From assembly GCA_963921825.1 (NCBI GenBank), contig OY997588.1:128371203-128435202 (forward strand): a stretch of 64,000 bases of DNA, read 5' to 3'. The position numbers and the translations under genes are program-made. The DNA is from Erodium maritimum. Lineage: Eukaryota > Streptophyta > Magnoliopsida > Geraniales > Geraniaceae. Shown here one piece after another: positions 1 to 11,174 of this stretch. The notes below the pieces were generated by a model. The model worked only from the letters and a program-made list of their open reading frames with translations, made no database searches and was not told where the DNA came from. Within the stretch, counting starts at the first letter, position 1. Each line of letters starts with the position of its first letter.

Positions 1-1256
1 ATGTAGTCCTTGGTGCCTTGAAGGTACCTCATGACTTTCTTTGCAGCTCTCCAGTGGTCTTCACCTGGATTACTCTGATATTGACCCAATATTCCAACCG
101 CAAATGCTATGTCAGGTCTTGTACAAACCTGAGCATACATCAAGCTTCCAACAACCGAAGCATACAGAATGTGGTCCATTCGTTCCTTTTCGAATTCATT
201 CTTCGGGAATTGGTTCAAATTGAACTTATCCCCTTTCACAATGGGAGCTACACTAGGTGAACAATTTTTCATCCGAAATCTTTCCAAGATTTTGTTGATA
301 TAAGGCTCTTGAGACAAACCGAGAACACACTTATGTCTGCCTCTAATGATCTTAATGCCAGTGACATAAGATGCATCACCCATATCCTTCATATAAAATT
401 TCTTTGAAAGAAATTGTTTCACCTCCCAAAGTAGTCCCTTATCATTGGTTGCAAGTAAGATATCATCTACATACAAAATGAGAAAACAAGTCTTACTCCC
501 ACTGACCTTCTGGTATATACATTGATCCATGATATTCTCTTCGAATCCGAATGAAGGGATAATATCATGAAACTTTAAGTACCACTGACGGGAGGCTTGT
601 TTTAACCCATATATGGATTTCTTAAGTTTGCACACCAAATGATCACAAACACTAGAGGAAAAACCTTCAGGTTGAGTCATGTATATCTCTTCCTCTATAT
701 CACCATTGAGAAATGCTGTTTTCACATCCATCTGATGAAGTTCCAAGTCAAAATGCGCAACCAATGCTAAAATAATACAAAGAGAATCTTTCGTAGATAC
801 AGGTGAAAATGTTTCATTGTAATCGATTCCTTCCCTTTGAGTGAATCCTTTAGCAACGAGTCTGGCTTTATGTCTTTAGATGTTGCCTAATGAGTCTTTC
901 TTTGTTTTAAAGACCCATTTGCACCCAATGGGTTTTGCACCAAATGGCAACTCGACAAGATCCCAAACTTCATTAGAACTCATGGAATTCAACTCATCCT
1001 TCATAGCATTGTACCATAAATTTGACTTTTCACAACTCATGGCTTGTGAAAATGTTTCAGGATCATCTACGGCTCCAATATTGTAGTCATGTTCTTGTAA
1101 ATACACAACATAATCACTAGGAATCGCCGACTTCTTTATTCTAGTAGATCTCCTTAATGGTTGATCAACATTCTCTTGAGGATCATATTGTACAACCGAT
1201 TGCTCAATGTTCTCAGGCAAATCCTGAGTAATTGGATCTACTTGATTGTCAACAAT
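1..1256 (-). pseudogene. copia reverse transcriptase fragment (broken)
   Basis: The minus strand encodes the N-terminal part of a copia reverse transcriptase. The entry motif GCKWVFKTK lies near 900-930, a stretch resembling KARLVAKGFTQR follows the internal stop, and the catalytic YVDD box lies at about 462-480 (read as ILYVDDI). The frame is interrupted by a stop at 876-878 and is separated from the integrase part by a stop at 1257-1259. The thumb and RNase H parts are outside the window. As part of a broken polyprotein it makes no functional enzyme. Confidence 0.9.
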
Positions 1257-1259
1257 TTA

Positions 1260-2414
1260 CGGAATTCCTTGATTGTCATCAGCTGCTATATGATCTCGAT
1301 TAGCTTGTTGTTCAAAACTCATTTGAGGTGTATCCCTTAAGACAATCACTTGACTAGTTGGAATGGGAGGTTGATTAACTGAATGATCTTTCTCAGGAAC
1401 ACTGTATTGAGATTGATCCCTCCCACTCATCAAGTCATTCTCAAGAAACTTCGCATTTCTTGATTCCACAAATCTAGTGTGATAAGATGGACAATAAAAC
1501 TTGTATCCCTTGGACCGTTCAGCATATCCAACAAAATACACACTAATGGTCCGATGATCAAGTTTCTTTTCTTGCGGATTATAGACTCTTATTTCAGACG
1601 GGCATCCCCAAATGCGTACGTGACACAAACTCGGTTTCCAACCTTTAAATAACTCAAACGGCGTTTTTGAAACAACCTTGGTTGGAACACGGTTTAATAT
1701 GTATGCGGTCGTGTTAAGAGCTTCTATCCACAAGGACTTAGGAAGACCGGAGCTACACATCATGCTCCGGACCATGTCCATTAAGGTCCAGTTCCTTCTT
1801 TCTGCAACACCATTTTGGTCAGGTGAACCGGGCATAGTATACTAAGCAACTATCCCATGTTGTTGAAGTAACCTTGCAAACGGACCAATCGCTTGTCCAT
1901 CCTCAGTGTATCTACCATAATATTCACCACCACGATCTGATCTCACAATCTTAATTTGCTTTCCGCATTGTTTCTCTACTTCAGTCTTAAATGTTTTAAA
2001 GGCATCCAATGCTTCATTCTTGTTATGAAGCATATAGAGATACATGTATCGTGAGTAATCATCTATAAAAGTGATGAAATATTTCTGACCATACAAATCC
2101 ATATCTGGACTACATATATCCGTATGTATGATCTCCAATATGTCTGAACTCCTCTTGACACCTTTCTTTGATTTATTTGTCTGCTTTCCCTTAATGCAGT
2201 CAACGCAGGTCTCAAAATCAGTAAAATTTAAAGCACTAAGTACCTCATCTTTTACCAATCTCTTAATCCTATCAATAGAGATATGTCCCAATCTCCGGTG
2301 CCATAACATAGAAGAGTCCTCATTCATGACACAACGCTTTATACCAGCATGGACATGTGTTGCATTATAGCAGTCATTGTTTTGCAAATTAATATGGAAA
2401 AGACCATTAGACAT
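1260..2414 (-). pseudogene. copia GAG-pre-integrase and integrase (broken)
   Basis: The 2414-1842 frame starts with the pre-integrase zinc module (LWHRRLGH, later CVDCIKGKQ), followed by the integrase core with HTDIC, FIDDYSRY and SDRGGEY. The next frame, 1835-1257, continues it with SPDQNGVAERRN, the catalytic glutamate region, and a C-terminal part with NRVPTK and IWGCP. A single TAG at 1842-1844 separates the two halves in the same frame, at a position where related copia proteins are normally open. The core acidic residues are present, so damage is by stops and not by loss of the active site. Confidence 0.9.
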
Positions 2415-3454
2415 TGTACCATTCCCAACAAGTTTAGATTTATAAAATAACTATAGAGGTTCATTTGAAATATGAAAGGAATATCCAAAAGGTACACTGA
2501 AATAAGTTTCTTAGAGAAATTAGGAACATAAAAGGTCTTTTCCAAATTTAAAACACGACCACTACTAATAACCAAAGTGCAATCCCCAATAGCCTCCACA
2601 TGTGAGCTTATCTTGTTTCCCGAATAGATATATTGCTCACTTCCTAATGGCTTCCTCGAGTTTTGCAAATCCTGCAGCACATTTGTAACATGGATTGTAC
2701 AACCAGAATCAATCCACCATGTGTCATGACGTATTTCATCCATATTAGATTCAAAGCACAGTAATGAAATAGGAAAGCCAGTGAAAGTACCTTTCTTCTC
2801 AAGCCACTTGACGAACTTAGGACAATCCCTCTTAATGTGTCCACTTTTTCTACAGAAGTGACACGAGGGTTCCCACGGTATGTTCGTCCGGGGTGGTACT
2901 CTACCTTTCCCCTTCCCTTTGGCTTTGTTTCTCCTTTTGTGCATAACCAAATTCACATTTTGTGAACTCTCTGCCTGATCCGCTGGCAACTTCCCTTCCT
3001 CTTGAATACACACAGTCAATAACTCATTTATTGACCATTTATCCTTATGTGTGTTATAGGATATCTTAAAGGGTGCATATGCTTGCGGTAGACAATTCAA
3101 AATGTGATGCACAAGAAAATCATCTGGCATTTCCACTTTAAGCGTGTTTAATTGAGCTGCAATGTCTCGCATCCTCATGATGTAATCCCGTACACCGCGA
3201 GTACTGGTAAACTTCATGGATGAAAGCCTTTTAATGAGGGTACCAGCAAGGGCCTTATCCGAAGTCTCAAATTGTTCATCAATGGACTTCAACAATGCCC
3301 AGACATTTTGATAATGCTCGATTGAACCACGAATACCAGTAGAGATCTTCAACTTTATGAACATCACACAAAGGCGATTAGATCGCTCCCATCGTTCATA
3401 AAGTGAAATCTCAGCTAAAGTACTGGTACTTTGAACAGAAGGTGGTTCATCCAT
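2415..3454 (-). pseudogene. copia gag and aspartic protease (frameshifted)
   Basis: The frame opens at ATG 3454-3452 and runs as a copia gag (UBN2 type), with the zinc knuckle CHFCRKSGHIKRDC near residue 200 (about 2823-2865). The protease site reads WWIDSGCTIHV near 2695-2725: the catalytic DSG is kept, but the following residue is cysteine where alanine is usual. The frame drifts out of the polyprotein near 2440, and the pre-integrase part resumes in another frame, so at least one indel has occurred. Gag would package element RNA in cytoplasmic particles. This copy is unlikely to make an intact product. Confidence 0.88.
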
Positions 3455-3635
3455 CCTAATGGCATAATCAATGTGTAAGAATTTACACCATTAACATGCA
3501 TCAAAAATCTTTGCATGAACATAATGGACAAATACATAATTTAATAATATAGATTAAATTGTAACAACAAAGCACATAATCATGCAAGCAGAACAGACAT
3601 ACATGTATACAGATTAAAGCATGTATTAACAACAA

Positions 3636-3975
3636 TGACATGTAGTTGATTTGGTAATTACATGTAATTAATAATGTGCAACCTAGGTTCAAACCCCCTT
3701 GCATGCAAACCTTTTCAGATTATTATGCAGGCATAAAACTAATTATATATAATCTGAGTGACATTATTACCAAGTAACAATTTGGCTCAGCGGTTAAATG
3801 TGTATTTTACTCCCACCAAACTTGGTTCAAATATCACTTTTAACAATCTTTTCAGATTTAATAAAATCTGGGTTTATAGATTAATGAAGTGAGGGTAATA
3901 CACAAATTAGTGTAGCTTAAATGGTGACATACTCTTTCAAGTTCCTTAAAGACCCAAGTTCGAGTCTCCATGCAA
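3636..3975 (+). repeat. three tRNA-like (pol III box A/B) modules in the copia leader
   Basis: Three diverged units about 130-140 bp apart each carry a box A-like and a box B-like motif on the plus strand, antisense to the retrotransposon. Unit 1 has TAGTTGATTTGG (3642) and GGTTCAAACCC (3686). Unit 2 has TGGCTCAGCGGTT (3783) and GGTTCAAATAT (3823). Unit 3 has a TAGCTTAAATGGT-like box A (3913) and AGTTCGAGTCTCC (3957). Units 1 and 2 also share CTTTTCAGATT downstream. They look like SINE heads or tRNA relics. Chance matches remain possible. Confidence 0.45.
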
Positions 3976-4287
3976 TCAAAGTTTTTAACTTTAATTTTCT
4001 GTTTTAAACAGAGGCTCAAAACGACGTAGTTTTATTCGTCTTCAACCTCCAGCCCTCTAATTTTGCTCTGTTTTTATCATTACGGGTTTTCACTAATTTG
4101 GCCATAACTTTTGCTATACAACACCGTTTTAGTTGGTTCAAAAGCCAAAATATTAAGAATTTAATTCCACATATATTCATGTCATAAAATTAGCAAAACA
4201 TGCAGCTAATAAAAACAGGGCATATAATATAATATTTCGGGTAAAGCTTGAAAAACACCATAACATGGCTAGACAGAGGTATATTAG

Positions 4288-4299
4288 GCTCTGATACCA
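4288..4299 (-). promoter_or_regulatory. primer-binding site (initiator tRNA-Met)
   Basis: The minus strand reads TGGTATCAGAGC two bases inside the 5' LTR end. This is the standard copia primer site complementary to the 3' end of initiator tRNA-Met, and it fixes the LTR boundary at 4302. Confidence 0.95.
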
Positions 4300-4301
4300 A
4301 A

Positions 4302-4790
4302 TGTAAGATGTTATAATCGACCTAGCATGCTTCATATTACATTAATAGCATAATTAAATGGATAATTGCGGAATTCGTTAAGGATCACTAACCTCCCGCC
4401 ATAGCCATGAATTAGAACTTGTTTGGGCTCTTGGTGCTTCTAAGCTCTCCCACAACTTTCTTAATGATGGTGTACCTCTCTAGAATCTGATATGAGAGTG
4501 TTTTGGGTATAGTATGTTGTTGTGTGAGCTTAGGGACCAAGGCCATGTACTTATAGTGCATGAGTCTAGCCATCATAGAACACACGACATGGATATGAGT
4601 CTAAAAATCTGATGGAATGGGACCACCTTATGCATGTAATTTACTTGTGGGAGTTGTCCATGAATCAAGGGAATAGTGGACATGAAAGACCCTTGATAGA
4701 CCTTCAAGTGGACTTCATGAAATAAACAATTAATTGCAAACAATAGCCTCACAACTAGAAGAGTTTCTTGAATAAAAAACCTCTCCTACA
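4302..4790 (-). repeat. 5' LTR of the copia element
   Basis: A 489-bp LTR bounded by TGTA and TACA, ending directly against the primer site. The outer end is placed at CTCCTACA (4790), from the TGTAGGAG start on the minus strand. The second LTR is outside the window, so neither identity between LTRs nor the target duplication can be checked. Confidence 0.75.
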
Positions 4791-5131
4791 AGCAAATTCA
4801 ACAGCATATGGACATCACCTTATCCGGTACATGTTAGTTCTTTCCACATATTTTGTATTTAGTAGTTGCCCTGCGAAACCCAAAATGTATGCAAGTTGTA
4901 TAAAAATTTAGGAAAATTTTCATCTCGTTTTATTGGAAAACTTTTATTTTGAAATTAATATCCTAATTTTCTTTTAGTTACCCTAATAAAATTTTATATT
5001 TAATATAATACCCATTATTATTTTTTCATCTATTTTTGGACGGAAAATTGTCATGTACTTCATACATGACATTTTTTTTAAAATGACCAAAATACCCACA
5101 TATACCCTAAGTACAAAATCAAGGAAGTGTC
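4791..5131. other. AT-rich spacer, no gene seen
   Basis: Low-complexity AT-rich sequence between the copia LTR and the H2A relic. No supported reading frame or repeat boundary was found. Confidence 0.6.
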
Positions 5132-5515
5132 CTAGGCCTTCTTTGGGGACTTGGTGGACTTGGAGGAAGATTTGGGCTCTTCGGTCACCTTCTCTGTCTT
5201 CTTTAACCAGAGCACGGGGTTGATTGTCAAACTCCAGAAAGAGGCTTTTAGAGCTCCTCGTCCTTCTTCATACGTAGCAACATATATCTCGAGATTACCA
5301 TGTACTTCTTGTTGTCTTAAGTCGCATTTCCTGTCAATTCTAGAACTTGTACAAACCAAATGCAGATCAATAAAGCCAATTTTAAGAAATCTATCATATC
5401 CCAGATCATAGAACCAATCAATTCCAGATAAAAATTAAATACCTCTGCGGCAAGGTACTCGGGCAAGACGGTCATGTAAACGGGAGCACAAGAACTGACT
5501 ATTTTTTTAAACATC
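5132..5515 (-). pseudogene. histone H2A pseudogene with retained intron
   Basis: The minus strand holds two histone-like segments separated by about 100 bp. Exon-like 5515-5443 reads APVYMTVLPEYLAAE, matching the H2A core APVYLAAVLEYLAAE. After a segment that starts GTATTT and ends before about 5343, the second part reads LELTGNAT, then (with stops and shifts) DNKK, LLRMKKDEEL and SGV, and ends in a lysine-rich tail with SSSKSTKSPKKA. A KSPKKA tail is typical of plant H2A variants with a C-terminal SPKK motif (H2A.W-like), and an intron at EYLAAE fits plant H2A genes. Stops at the expected ARDNKK and DEEL positions and loss of the N-terminus show it is dead. The retained intron points to a DNA-level duplicate and not a processed copy. 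Confidence 0.8.
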
Positions 5516-6007
5516 GCCTATAAAGAAGTTCTCAAAATAAACTAAAGGTCATAACCAAAAAAAATTACAAATCCAAACCAAACATCCAATAAAAATCAAC
5601 TCTTATCAGTAACACTCTTTATTTTTCAAAGTCAAAATCGGATCGTCGAAAGGTTTCTCTTGCACATGTTAGGGCTTTGTGCTTTTCGAGCTTGTGCAAC
5701 TTGCTTTCAAATGTCGAAAGGATTAACAACTCTTTCACGACTCAAAAAACGCACTCTTAACTTAGTGTTGTAATAATGCGACAAAAGAGATGCAGAGAGA
5801 TTTATAAGGTCGGCCCTTACGAGTCGTGGGTTTGATGAGGGCATCCTTCCACGGACTACCCAAAAATTACCCGCTCGTCAATTGAATATCACGCATAACC
5901 TCCGTCTCTTTCACAACCACAACCCCAGACGCAACTTCAACCATTGTCGCGAAGTTAGGTTTTATACCTCATTTCTTCTACTTCAACCTAGGCCTTCTCA
6001 TCATCCA

Positions 6008-7048
6008 ATGGCTTCTTCTCCTAAGATTCTCTCTTTCTCTATTTTTCGTTCAACGATGTTATCATTAAACGACGACTATTATACGCTAGTCACCAAGATA
6101 GCACCATCAACAACACAGGGAAGGGACACTCAAGCTCAACAGACTGTTAAACCCAAGGGCTCGACCAATTTGAAGCCTCTAGTTACAGTTTCTGGTACGT
6201 GCTCTACCAAGCTTGCCACAAGTAAGATGAAGACGAAGAGGGGGTTGTTTGGGCCCTCCACTGATCGGGGTTTTGTGGTGAAGAGCAACGGAATAGAGGC
6301 AGTTGAGGTCCATTTCCTTTCGATTGAGAAGGAGATCGGTTCAGGGCCATTGGCGGTGGATCATAGGGATGTGTGCATTCATAATCTCCCACCTGATACA
6401 ACAATAGAGTGGGTTCGGAATACGACGGTGACCTTTGTGGAGATAATATCCGTCAACGTTCTCAAGCGGCTGACTGGACGAAGGAAATTCTTCGGTTTCA
6501 TCAGTTTCAAAACCAAGGAGTCTGCTAATAAGGTAATTGAATCTCTTAACAGTTTCAAATACAATGGGTTTGCGTTATTTGTCGCTGCTGCTCGCCCTAG
6601 CAGAAGTAGGTCTCGATCTGTGAAACCGAGCTCCTCTGTTTCATACTCAATGAAACAAAGCGAGTTTGGGGTATCGAGTTTGAAGCCGTTTGGTTTTGAT
6701 CCGTATCAAAATTCCCCTCTGCCGTCTGGTAGGAGGGATACGACCGGTGTTCCGTCTCCAGCGTTGGCTAACGAACACGATCATCTCCGATTACCGATAC
6801 AGGGTGGCGGGGCTTCGAAATCCCAATCTTCGTCGCCGGTGCCGGAACTTGATGGTTGCATGGAAAGCGCCAATCAAGGGATTCTGAATCCCTCGTCACC
6901 TATAAATCTGGGATATGATCCTACGCTCAAGACAAATCCGGTATGTGAAACACATGTGGAGGGATCGCCGAAAATTTCGGATGAAATATCAGGAATTAAT
7001 TTGATATTGTCAAACCCTGGCTTCAAGGATTTGATTGTTGCAGATTAA
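6008..7048 (+). CDS. L1 ORF1-like protein with RNA-recognition motif
   Basis: A 346-residue frame from the first ATG downstream of the target duplication (MASSPK). The open frame upstream lies in host flank, so it is not counted. Residues about 120-200 form an RRM: RNP2 is VCIHNLPP, RNP1 is RKFFGFISF, and the final strand reads GFALFVAAARPSRSR. The remainder is serine/proline-rich and probably disordered. RRM-containing ORF1 proteins are known in plant L1 LINEs (the BNR family of beet). They are RNA chaperone-like coat proteins binding element RNA. The frame ends at 7048, but related C-terminal sequence continues in other frames to about 7625, so this copy is probably truncated. A host RRM gene is less likely given the element tail and target duplication. 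Confidence 0.7.
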   Translation: MASSPKILSFSIFRSTMLSLNDDYYTLVTKIAPSTTQGRDTQAQQTVKPKGSTNLKPLVTVSGTCSTKLATSKMKTKRGLFGPSTDRGFVVKSNGIEAVEVHFLSIEKEIGSGPLAVDHRDVCIHNLPPDTTIEWVRNTTVTFVEIISVNVLKRLTGRRKFFGFISFKTKESANKVIESLNSFKYNGFALFVAAARPSRSRSRSVKPSSSVSYSMKQSEFGVSSLKPFGFDPYQNSPLPSGRRDTTGVPSPALANEHDHLRLPIQGGGASKSQSSSPVPELDGCMESANQGILNPSSPINLGYDPTLKTNPVCETHVEGSPKISDEISGINLILSNPGFKDLIVAD

Positions 7049-7346
7049 GTTCTAGTTTCTGTCGAGCACATCGTGAGTGGGGGTGTTAAGCACGATTCGC
7101 ACAAGGACGAAGTCAAAATGGCTGGTATTGGTTTTGGGCCTTCGTGTAATACCGGTCCAATGAAGTCTGTGGCCCTAGGATTTACGGTGGCTTCTGGATC
7201 TGGTCATTTTTGTGTGGGCTGTCCAAACACAAGTACAAAGGCAGATCCAATTTAAGATGGTTTGAATATTGAAGCCATTGGACGTGGTCCTGAAACCCAA
7301 GACTGTACAGCGGCACAGTCGACACGTTTAATGGAAAATTCTGATC

Positions 7347-7625
7347 TTGTCGGAGAGCAACAAAGTAGTCTGTAGAAGGAGGCCCTGCTTCAACCCTCTA
7401 TTTTTAGGGGACTATATTACTGTTCAACTCAAACCATCTAGTTCTTTAAGCCAAGATTTGCTCGACAAAAGAGGTCGAAGGCTCAAAGGATCAAAACAAC
7501 AACCCACAATTATCCGTCAATACAACGCAAGGGCTAGGTTTGTGAGCCGTGAAAAGGAGGTTAGACAGAAGAAATTGGAGCTCATGAAGCGAAATTTAAT
7601 TCTTCAGGATAAACTGGAGGTCTAG
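7347..7625 (+). pseudogene. detached C-terminal part of the L1 ORF1
   Basis: A 92-codon open stretch with a basic C-terminus containing YNARARFVSREKEV and ELMKRNL. The neighbouring minus-strand copy 2 has a comparable stretch (YYNTKLRVRFLSRER and CKRNLS) at its own end. This shows the stretch belongs to ORF1 and has been cut off from the main frame by a stop at 7048 and later frame changes. It has no start of its own that I trust. Confidence 0.5.
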
Positions 7626-7908
7626 CAAACCATGTTGTAGGAGGGCTCAGTTGTTCTGTTCGGTTGTTGAAAGCTTAGGCTTTTTTTTTTTGTACCGTGG
7701 AGCACCTATTTTTTTCATGAAGGTTTTTAGGTCGATCTCATTTTATGGGTTGTGTCACTATATTATTTTGTTTTTCTCCTTGAAAGATGGGATTATGAAT
7801 TAATTTATCACTTACCAAAAAAAAACTTCAACCATTGTCGGGACTATCTCCTTGTTTCTACTAGAAACACATGAATTGTTTCCACCCAAAACAAGGGATG
7901 TGTCTTGC

Positions 7909-8490
7909 TCACGAATTGAACAATTCAGCAGGCCCAACACCAGGCTTGGTATCAATATGGGCCAGTTCAAAATGTTGGGTTTCAGTTTTGCCCACTTGCC
8001 CGTCATCATCGTGGAATGCAACTGAAAGACGCATATCCACCGGATCAGTAGTCGCAACGACCTGCCCAACCGTATTTGCATGAGCGAAATTCAAACGCTC
8101 ATCACACCCACCGTTCAGAATTATCACAGGAGGAAACCCTTGCTGTTTAACGAAGCCCACATCTGAAACGTCCACATCCTCCGTACCATTAACAGAAGGA
8201 TTGCGATCTTCCGCGTGGGAATGTGGAGCAAGTTTTGAATTATCAGGGTTTTTTGAGTTCGAAAACCGAATCGACATTACTCCCGAGAATCCATCAACGT
8301 TTATCCGAGAGCCATCACCAGAAGCCACCTCCTGCAAAAAGTCAAACACGACTGAACACGTCCGAGAACACAATGATGTGTTCGCGATCTTCACCGACGC
8401 CTCAGCTTGGTGGACCCTCTCCACTGGGGCCGTCCTCTCCTCAACATCAAGCTCGGTGGAACACAACCTGATATGTGTGTCACCAAGCAT
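7909..8490 (-). pseudogene. middle part of copy-2 L1 ORF1
   Basis: A 193-codon open stretch with an acidic, low-complexity composition and no domain I recognise. It continues the RRM encoded at 11310-11545 once the later plus-strand L1 is removed: the RRM's last strand ends exactly at the target site (8546-8561). It corresponds to the disordered region downstream of the RRM in copy 1. A stop precedes the first methionine, so it is not intact. Confidence 0.55.
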
Positions 8491-8669
8491 GGTGGTACTC
8501 TATTTTACCTGTTTCTCCATCCAACATCGGGAAAACGCAACTAACAAAATACAGCCATTGATCAACATACTCTCTCTTCAAAGTGAAACTTAAGGAATAA
8601 TGCCTCCCGACCCTCCTTATTTCCCAAAACCTCCTAACCCTGCCTCTTCTCCTCCTTCTTCATCCTCTA

Positions 8670-10072
8670 GAGTTTTGTTATCCTATAGTCATACTATTAG
8701 CATTCTTTAAACTAAAATTGGAGTTTACTACTCTTCCCTACCTCGAAAGCAATCCAATCCTAGCAGCTGACGACATGGCTAGCTTCCTCCTTGTCCTCTC
8801 ACACGGTCCAAAGGCCTCCTCCTCCGTCAAGCTCGGGTCCAAGGTCTTGGATCACAATTAAACACTCGAATCAAGAGTAATTCACAAAGGTTTAAAGAGG
8901 AAAACATTCCCAATTCATCCCCAAAGGACTCGGTTATAGATAATCGTCCCAATTACTCGAAATCCGACAAAATGGGCCCAAAAGGCCCATTTCAGGTCTG
9001 TCACGGTTTGGGTCACAGAGCCTTGACGGGCTCCGTAACGGATCGGCCACGGACCCGCGGTTTGTGCCCTCACGGTTCTCCTCACGGAGCCGTGACTGGT
9101 GCCGTCACAGTCTCCCTCACGGAGCCATGACGTCCTCCGTCACGGTCCCCATCACGGATCCGTGACGGGTCTGACTGTGACGCCTTCTTCTTCCTCCAGC
9201 TTCTTCTTCCCCGAAAATAAAACCCTCCAAACTCCATTTTTTTCCATCAAAAACCTCCATAACAGCTCCAAAACCCTCATACTCCAACACCCATGATGGG
9301 TCTTCAACAAAACACCAAACAACAATTGATTTCTAACAAAAACAACCTCTCAACTCCAAAATTGAATCATCTAAGCATCAAACATCAAAACCCAATGAAA
9401 CCCACTCATTTTCATGTTCTTCCTTCCAAACCCATGATTCAATTCTCAATGAAAACGAAAATAGATGAAGGATTTCCCTTAGGAGTGGAATGGGGATGAA
9501 GGAAATGATGATTTGGAGAGGTTTTAGGAAGCAATCAAGGTCAAGACTCAACTTTTGCTCCTTTGTTCTTCTTCAAGCTTCAAAGCTTCTTCTCCTCTTC
9601 CTCTCTCTCTCTGCAATTTCGGCTAGCACACTAAAATGACTAAGTTTTTGCTCCCAAAATGCTTTAAAACCTAAAACTTGTAAAGTCCAAAAAGCCCCTT
9701 AGCTCTTATCCACTTAAGGTCAACTTATGAGGGTTAGAAGGGTCCTTTTAGCCTCATTTCTTCCCCTCCAAGATAACATGGACAAGTGTCCATGTAGGGA
9801 CCACTTTTCCCTTAATTATTTCCAGCACAATTAATTAAGGTAGGTTTAGTCGATAATTGGTCTCCTGTTGATCGAAAGTTGACTTTTTCGCAAGGACAGT
9901 CATTTGAAAGGAAACGAACCAACTAAGCTAACCGTAACGACAGCTAAGCTTTTCGGGTCCCGGAAAGGTCCCGAATGACTCCCGGAGTCATCGGTTGACT
10001 TTTTCGGCCGAGAGTCAAACTTCGCCAAAAATCACCGGTTTGACTGGGATCGACCGGGGGCGGTTCTTACAC
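8670..10072 (-). repeat. gypsy-type LTR fragment (minus strand)
   Basis: The right edge is clear. On the minus strand an LTR-like sequence starts TGTAAGAACCGCCCCCGG at 10072. Toward 8690 it contains GAGGTAGGGAAGAG and TATAGGATAA, matching the order of GAGGTAGGGAAAGC and TTAGGATAA inside the 3.0-kb solo LTR at 54248-57289. The distal part of the LTR, including the expected terminal CA, is missing and no target duplication was found, so this is a truncated fragment. It contains a cluster of TCACGG/CCGTGA palindromes at 8995-9185. Confidence 0.6.
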
Positions 10073-10079
10073 CGACCAT

Positions 10080-11174
10080 TCGAAGCCTTGAGTCGTCAGT
10101 TGGAACTCCGGTCGTCATTCATTCGTGTTCATCCTCGGCTTCTCGCCTGGATTGCGCACCCTAGCGGTTGATCAATTAATTGAGCTAACGCTCAATAGCT
10201 CCAATTTCTCGATTAAGGCCTCGGAGTTAGTTGCCCACCTCATACCCGACATCTTCCCTGTCATGTTGTCGGAGCTTGGGGAACTGGAAAGAGCCATGGG
10301 CTTGCCAAGCCTTTCTGATCCGACTCTGTCTAGAAGTTCCTCTTTTCCCTCGTAGGAGCGCAATCGCCCTTACTCCTTGGGTAATTTTCAGCTTCTCAGA
10401 CTCTGGGTCTAGAGGACGTTGATTCGGACTGTCTCGAAACTTCCTCTGGTGGTCAGGGAGAGAATCGATCCCCTTTTTTGGAAGACGATGAAGTGGTGCT
10501 TGAGGACAACGAGATTGAGGAGGAACATGTCGGAGCTAACCGGTCCGACGACTCTCTCCCGTCCGGCGAGGTTTCTAGATGCCTTGGCCGCCGCCTAGGT
10601 CGCGTCGCCTCGACTCCCCCACTATTTTTTTCCCAAGACCCTTGCTGCTATCCCCCACATGTTTGGTTCTCCCATGATCAGTGCGACTATTCCGATTTCG
10701 AAGATGTCTCTACCGCTTCTCGATTCTTCATTGGTAGGCACTGGATCTAATACTGGCTGGTCTCTTGGGCTTCAGGTTAATGGGCCTCTGGATCTGGCCA
10801 AGCCTCCTCAGCCTGCTAGTTCTGATGGCAAGACAGAGCCCAACCCGATTGGCAAGGCTAAGCCCAATCCGAAGAGCCCAGCTCCCTCCTTGGACCCCAA
10901 GCCCGGCTCCTCTAGGGTTCTTTCTCCCTCGTTCTCGACCTTTATAGCCGATGTTCACTCCCCCTTGGTCGACCCTGATTCGAGGCTTCCTCGACCTAAA
11001 CGGAAAAATAAGCGAGTTAGGAACAATCGTCTCAAGTCCTTAAAAGCTCTTAAAGACGTAAGTCCTACTCGCTCTCTTCGCAAGAAGTCGGAAGCTAAGC
11101 GGGCTTGGGCGCTGTGCAAATCAATGGGGTTCTCCTCCTCTCTCGATGATAAAGAACCGTCAAAATGTTTCTAG
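10080..11174 (+). pseudogene. C-terminal half of an L1 ORF1-like protein
   Basis: Three successive frames (10125-10355, 10478-10750 and 10659-11174) form a degraded protein with acidic, proline/serine-rich and finally basic segments. The last segment contains PKRKNKRVRNNR and SEAKRAWALCKSMGFS. The fragment at 23141-23435 carries a similar end (VEAQRTCAFGKAIGLK), which supports a shared ORF1 C-terminus. The stop at 11174 is followed by only about 120 bp before the poly-A tail. Confidence 0.55.

Larger units (their letters stand above)
1..4790 (-). mobile_element. Ty1/copia LTR retrotransposon, decayed, truncated by window start
   Basis: Read on the minus strand the order is LTR (4790-4302), initiator-Met primer site, long leader, gag with a zinc knuckle, protease, integrase, then reverse transcriptase running off the window at base 1. 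Integrase before reverse transcriptase is the copia order. RNase H and the 3' LTR must lie left of the window. In-frame stops at 1842-1844, 1257-1259 and 876-878 and a frame change near 2440 show that it is inactive. Lineage below copia was not assigned. Confidence 0.93.
5950..7823 (+). mobile_element. L1-like element with RRM ORF1 and no ORF2 (copy 1)
   Basis: An exact 17-bp target duplication, AACTTCAACCATTGTCG, lies at 5933-5949 and 7824-7840, and the element ends in an A-rich tail (CTTACC followed by A's). It carries an ORF1-type protein with an RRM and about 570 bp of degraded ORF1 C-terminal sequence, then a T-rich 3' untranslated region. The 1.87-kb length leaves no room for endonuclease or reverse transcriptase. 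It sits inside copy 2 in opposite orientation, so it is younger than copy 2. The exact duplication suggests fairly recent insertion. Confidence 0.88.

Noticed and set aside
5882..6007. upstream extension of the RRM ORF1 frame
   Set aside because: It lies mostly in host flank before the 17-bp target duplication, so it cannot belong to the element's protein.
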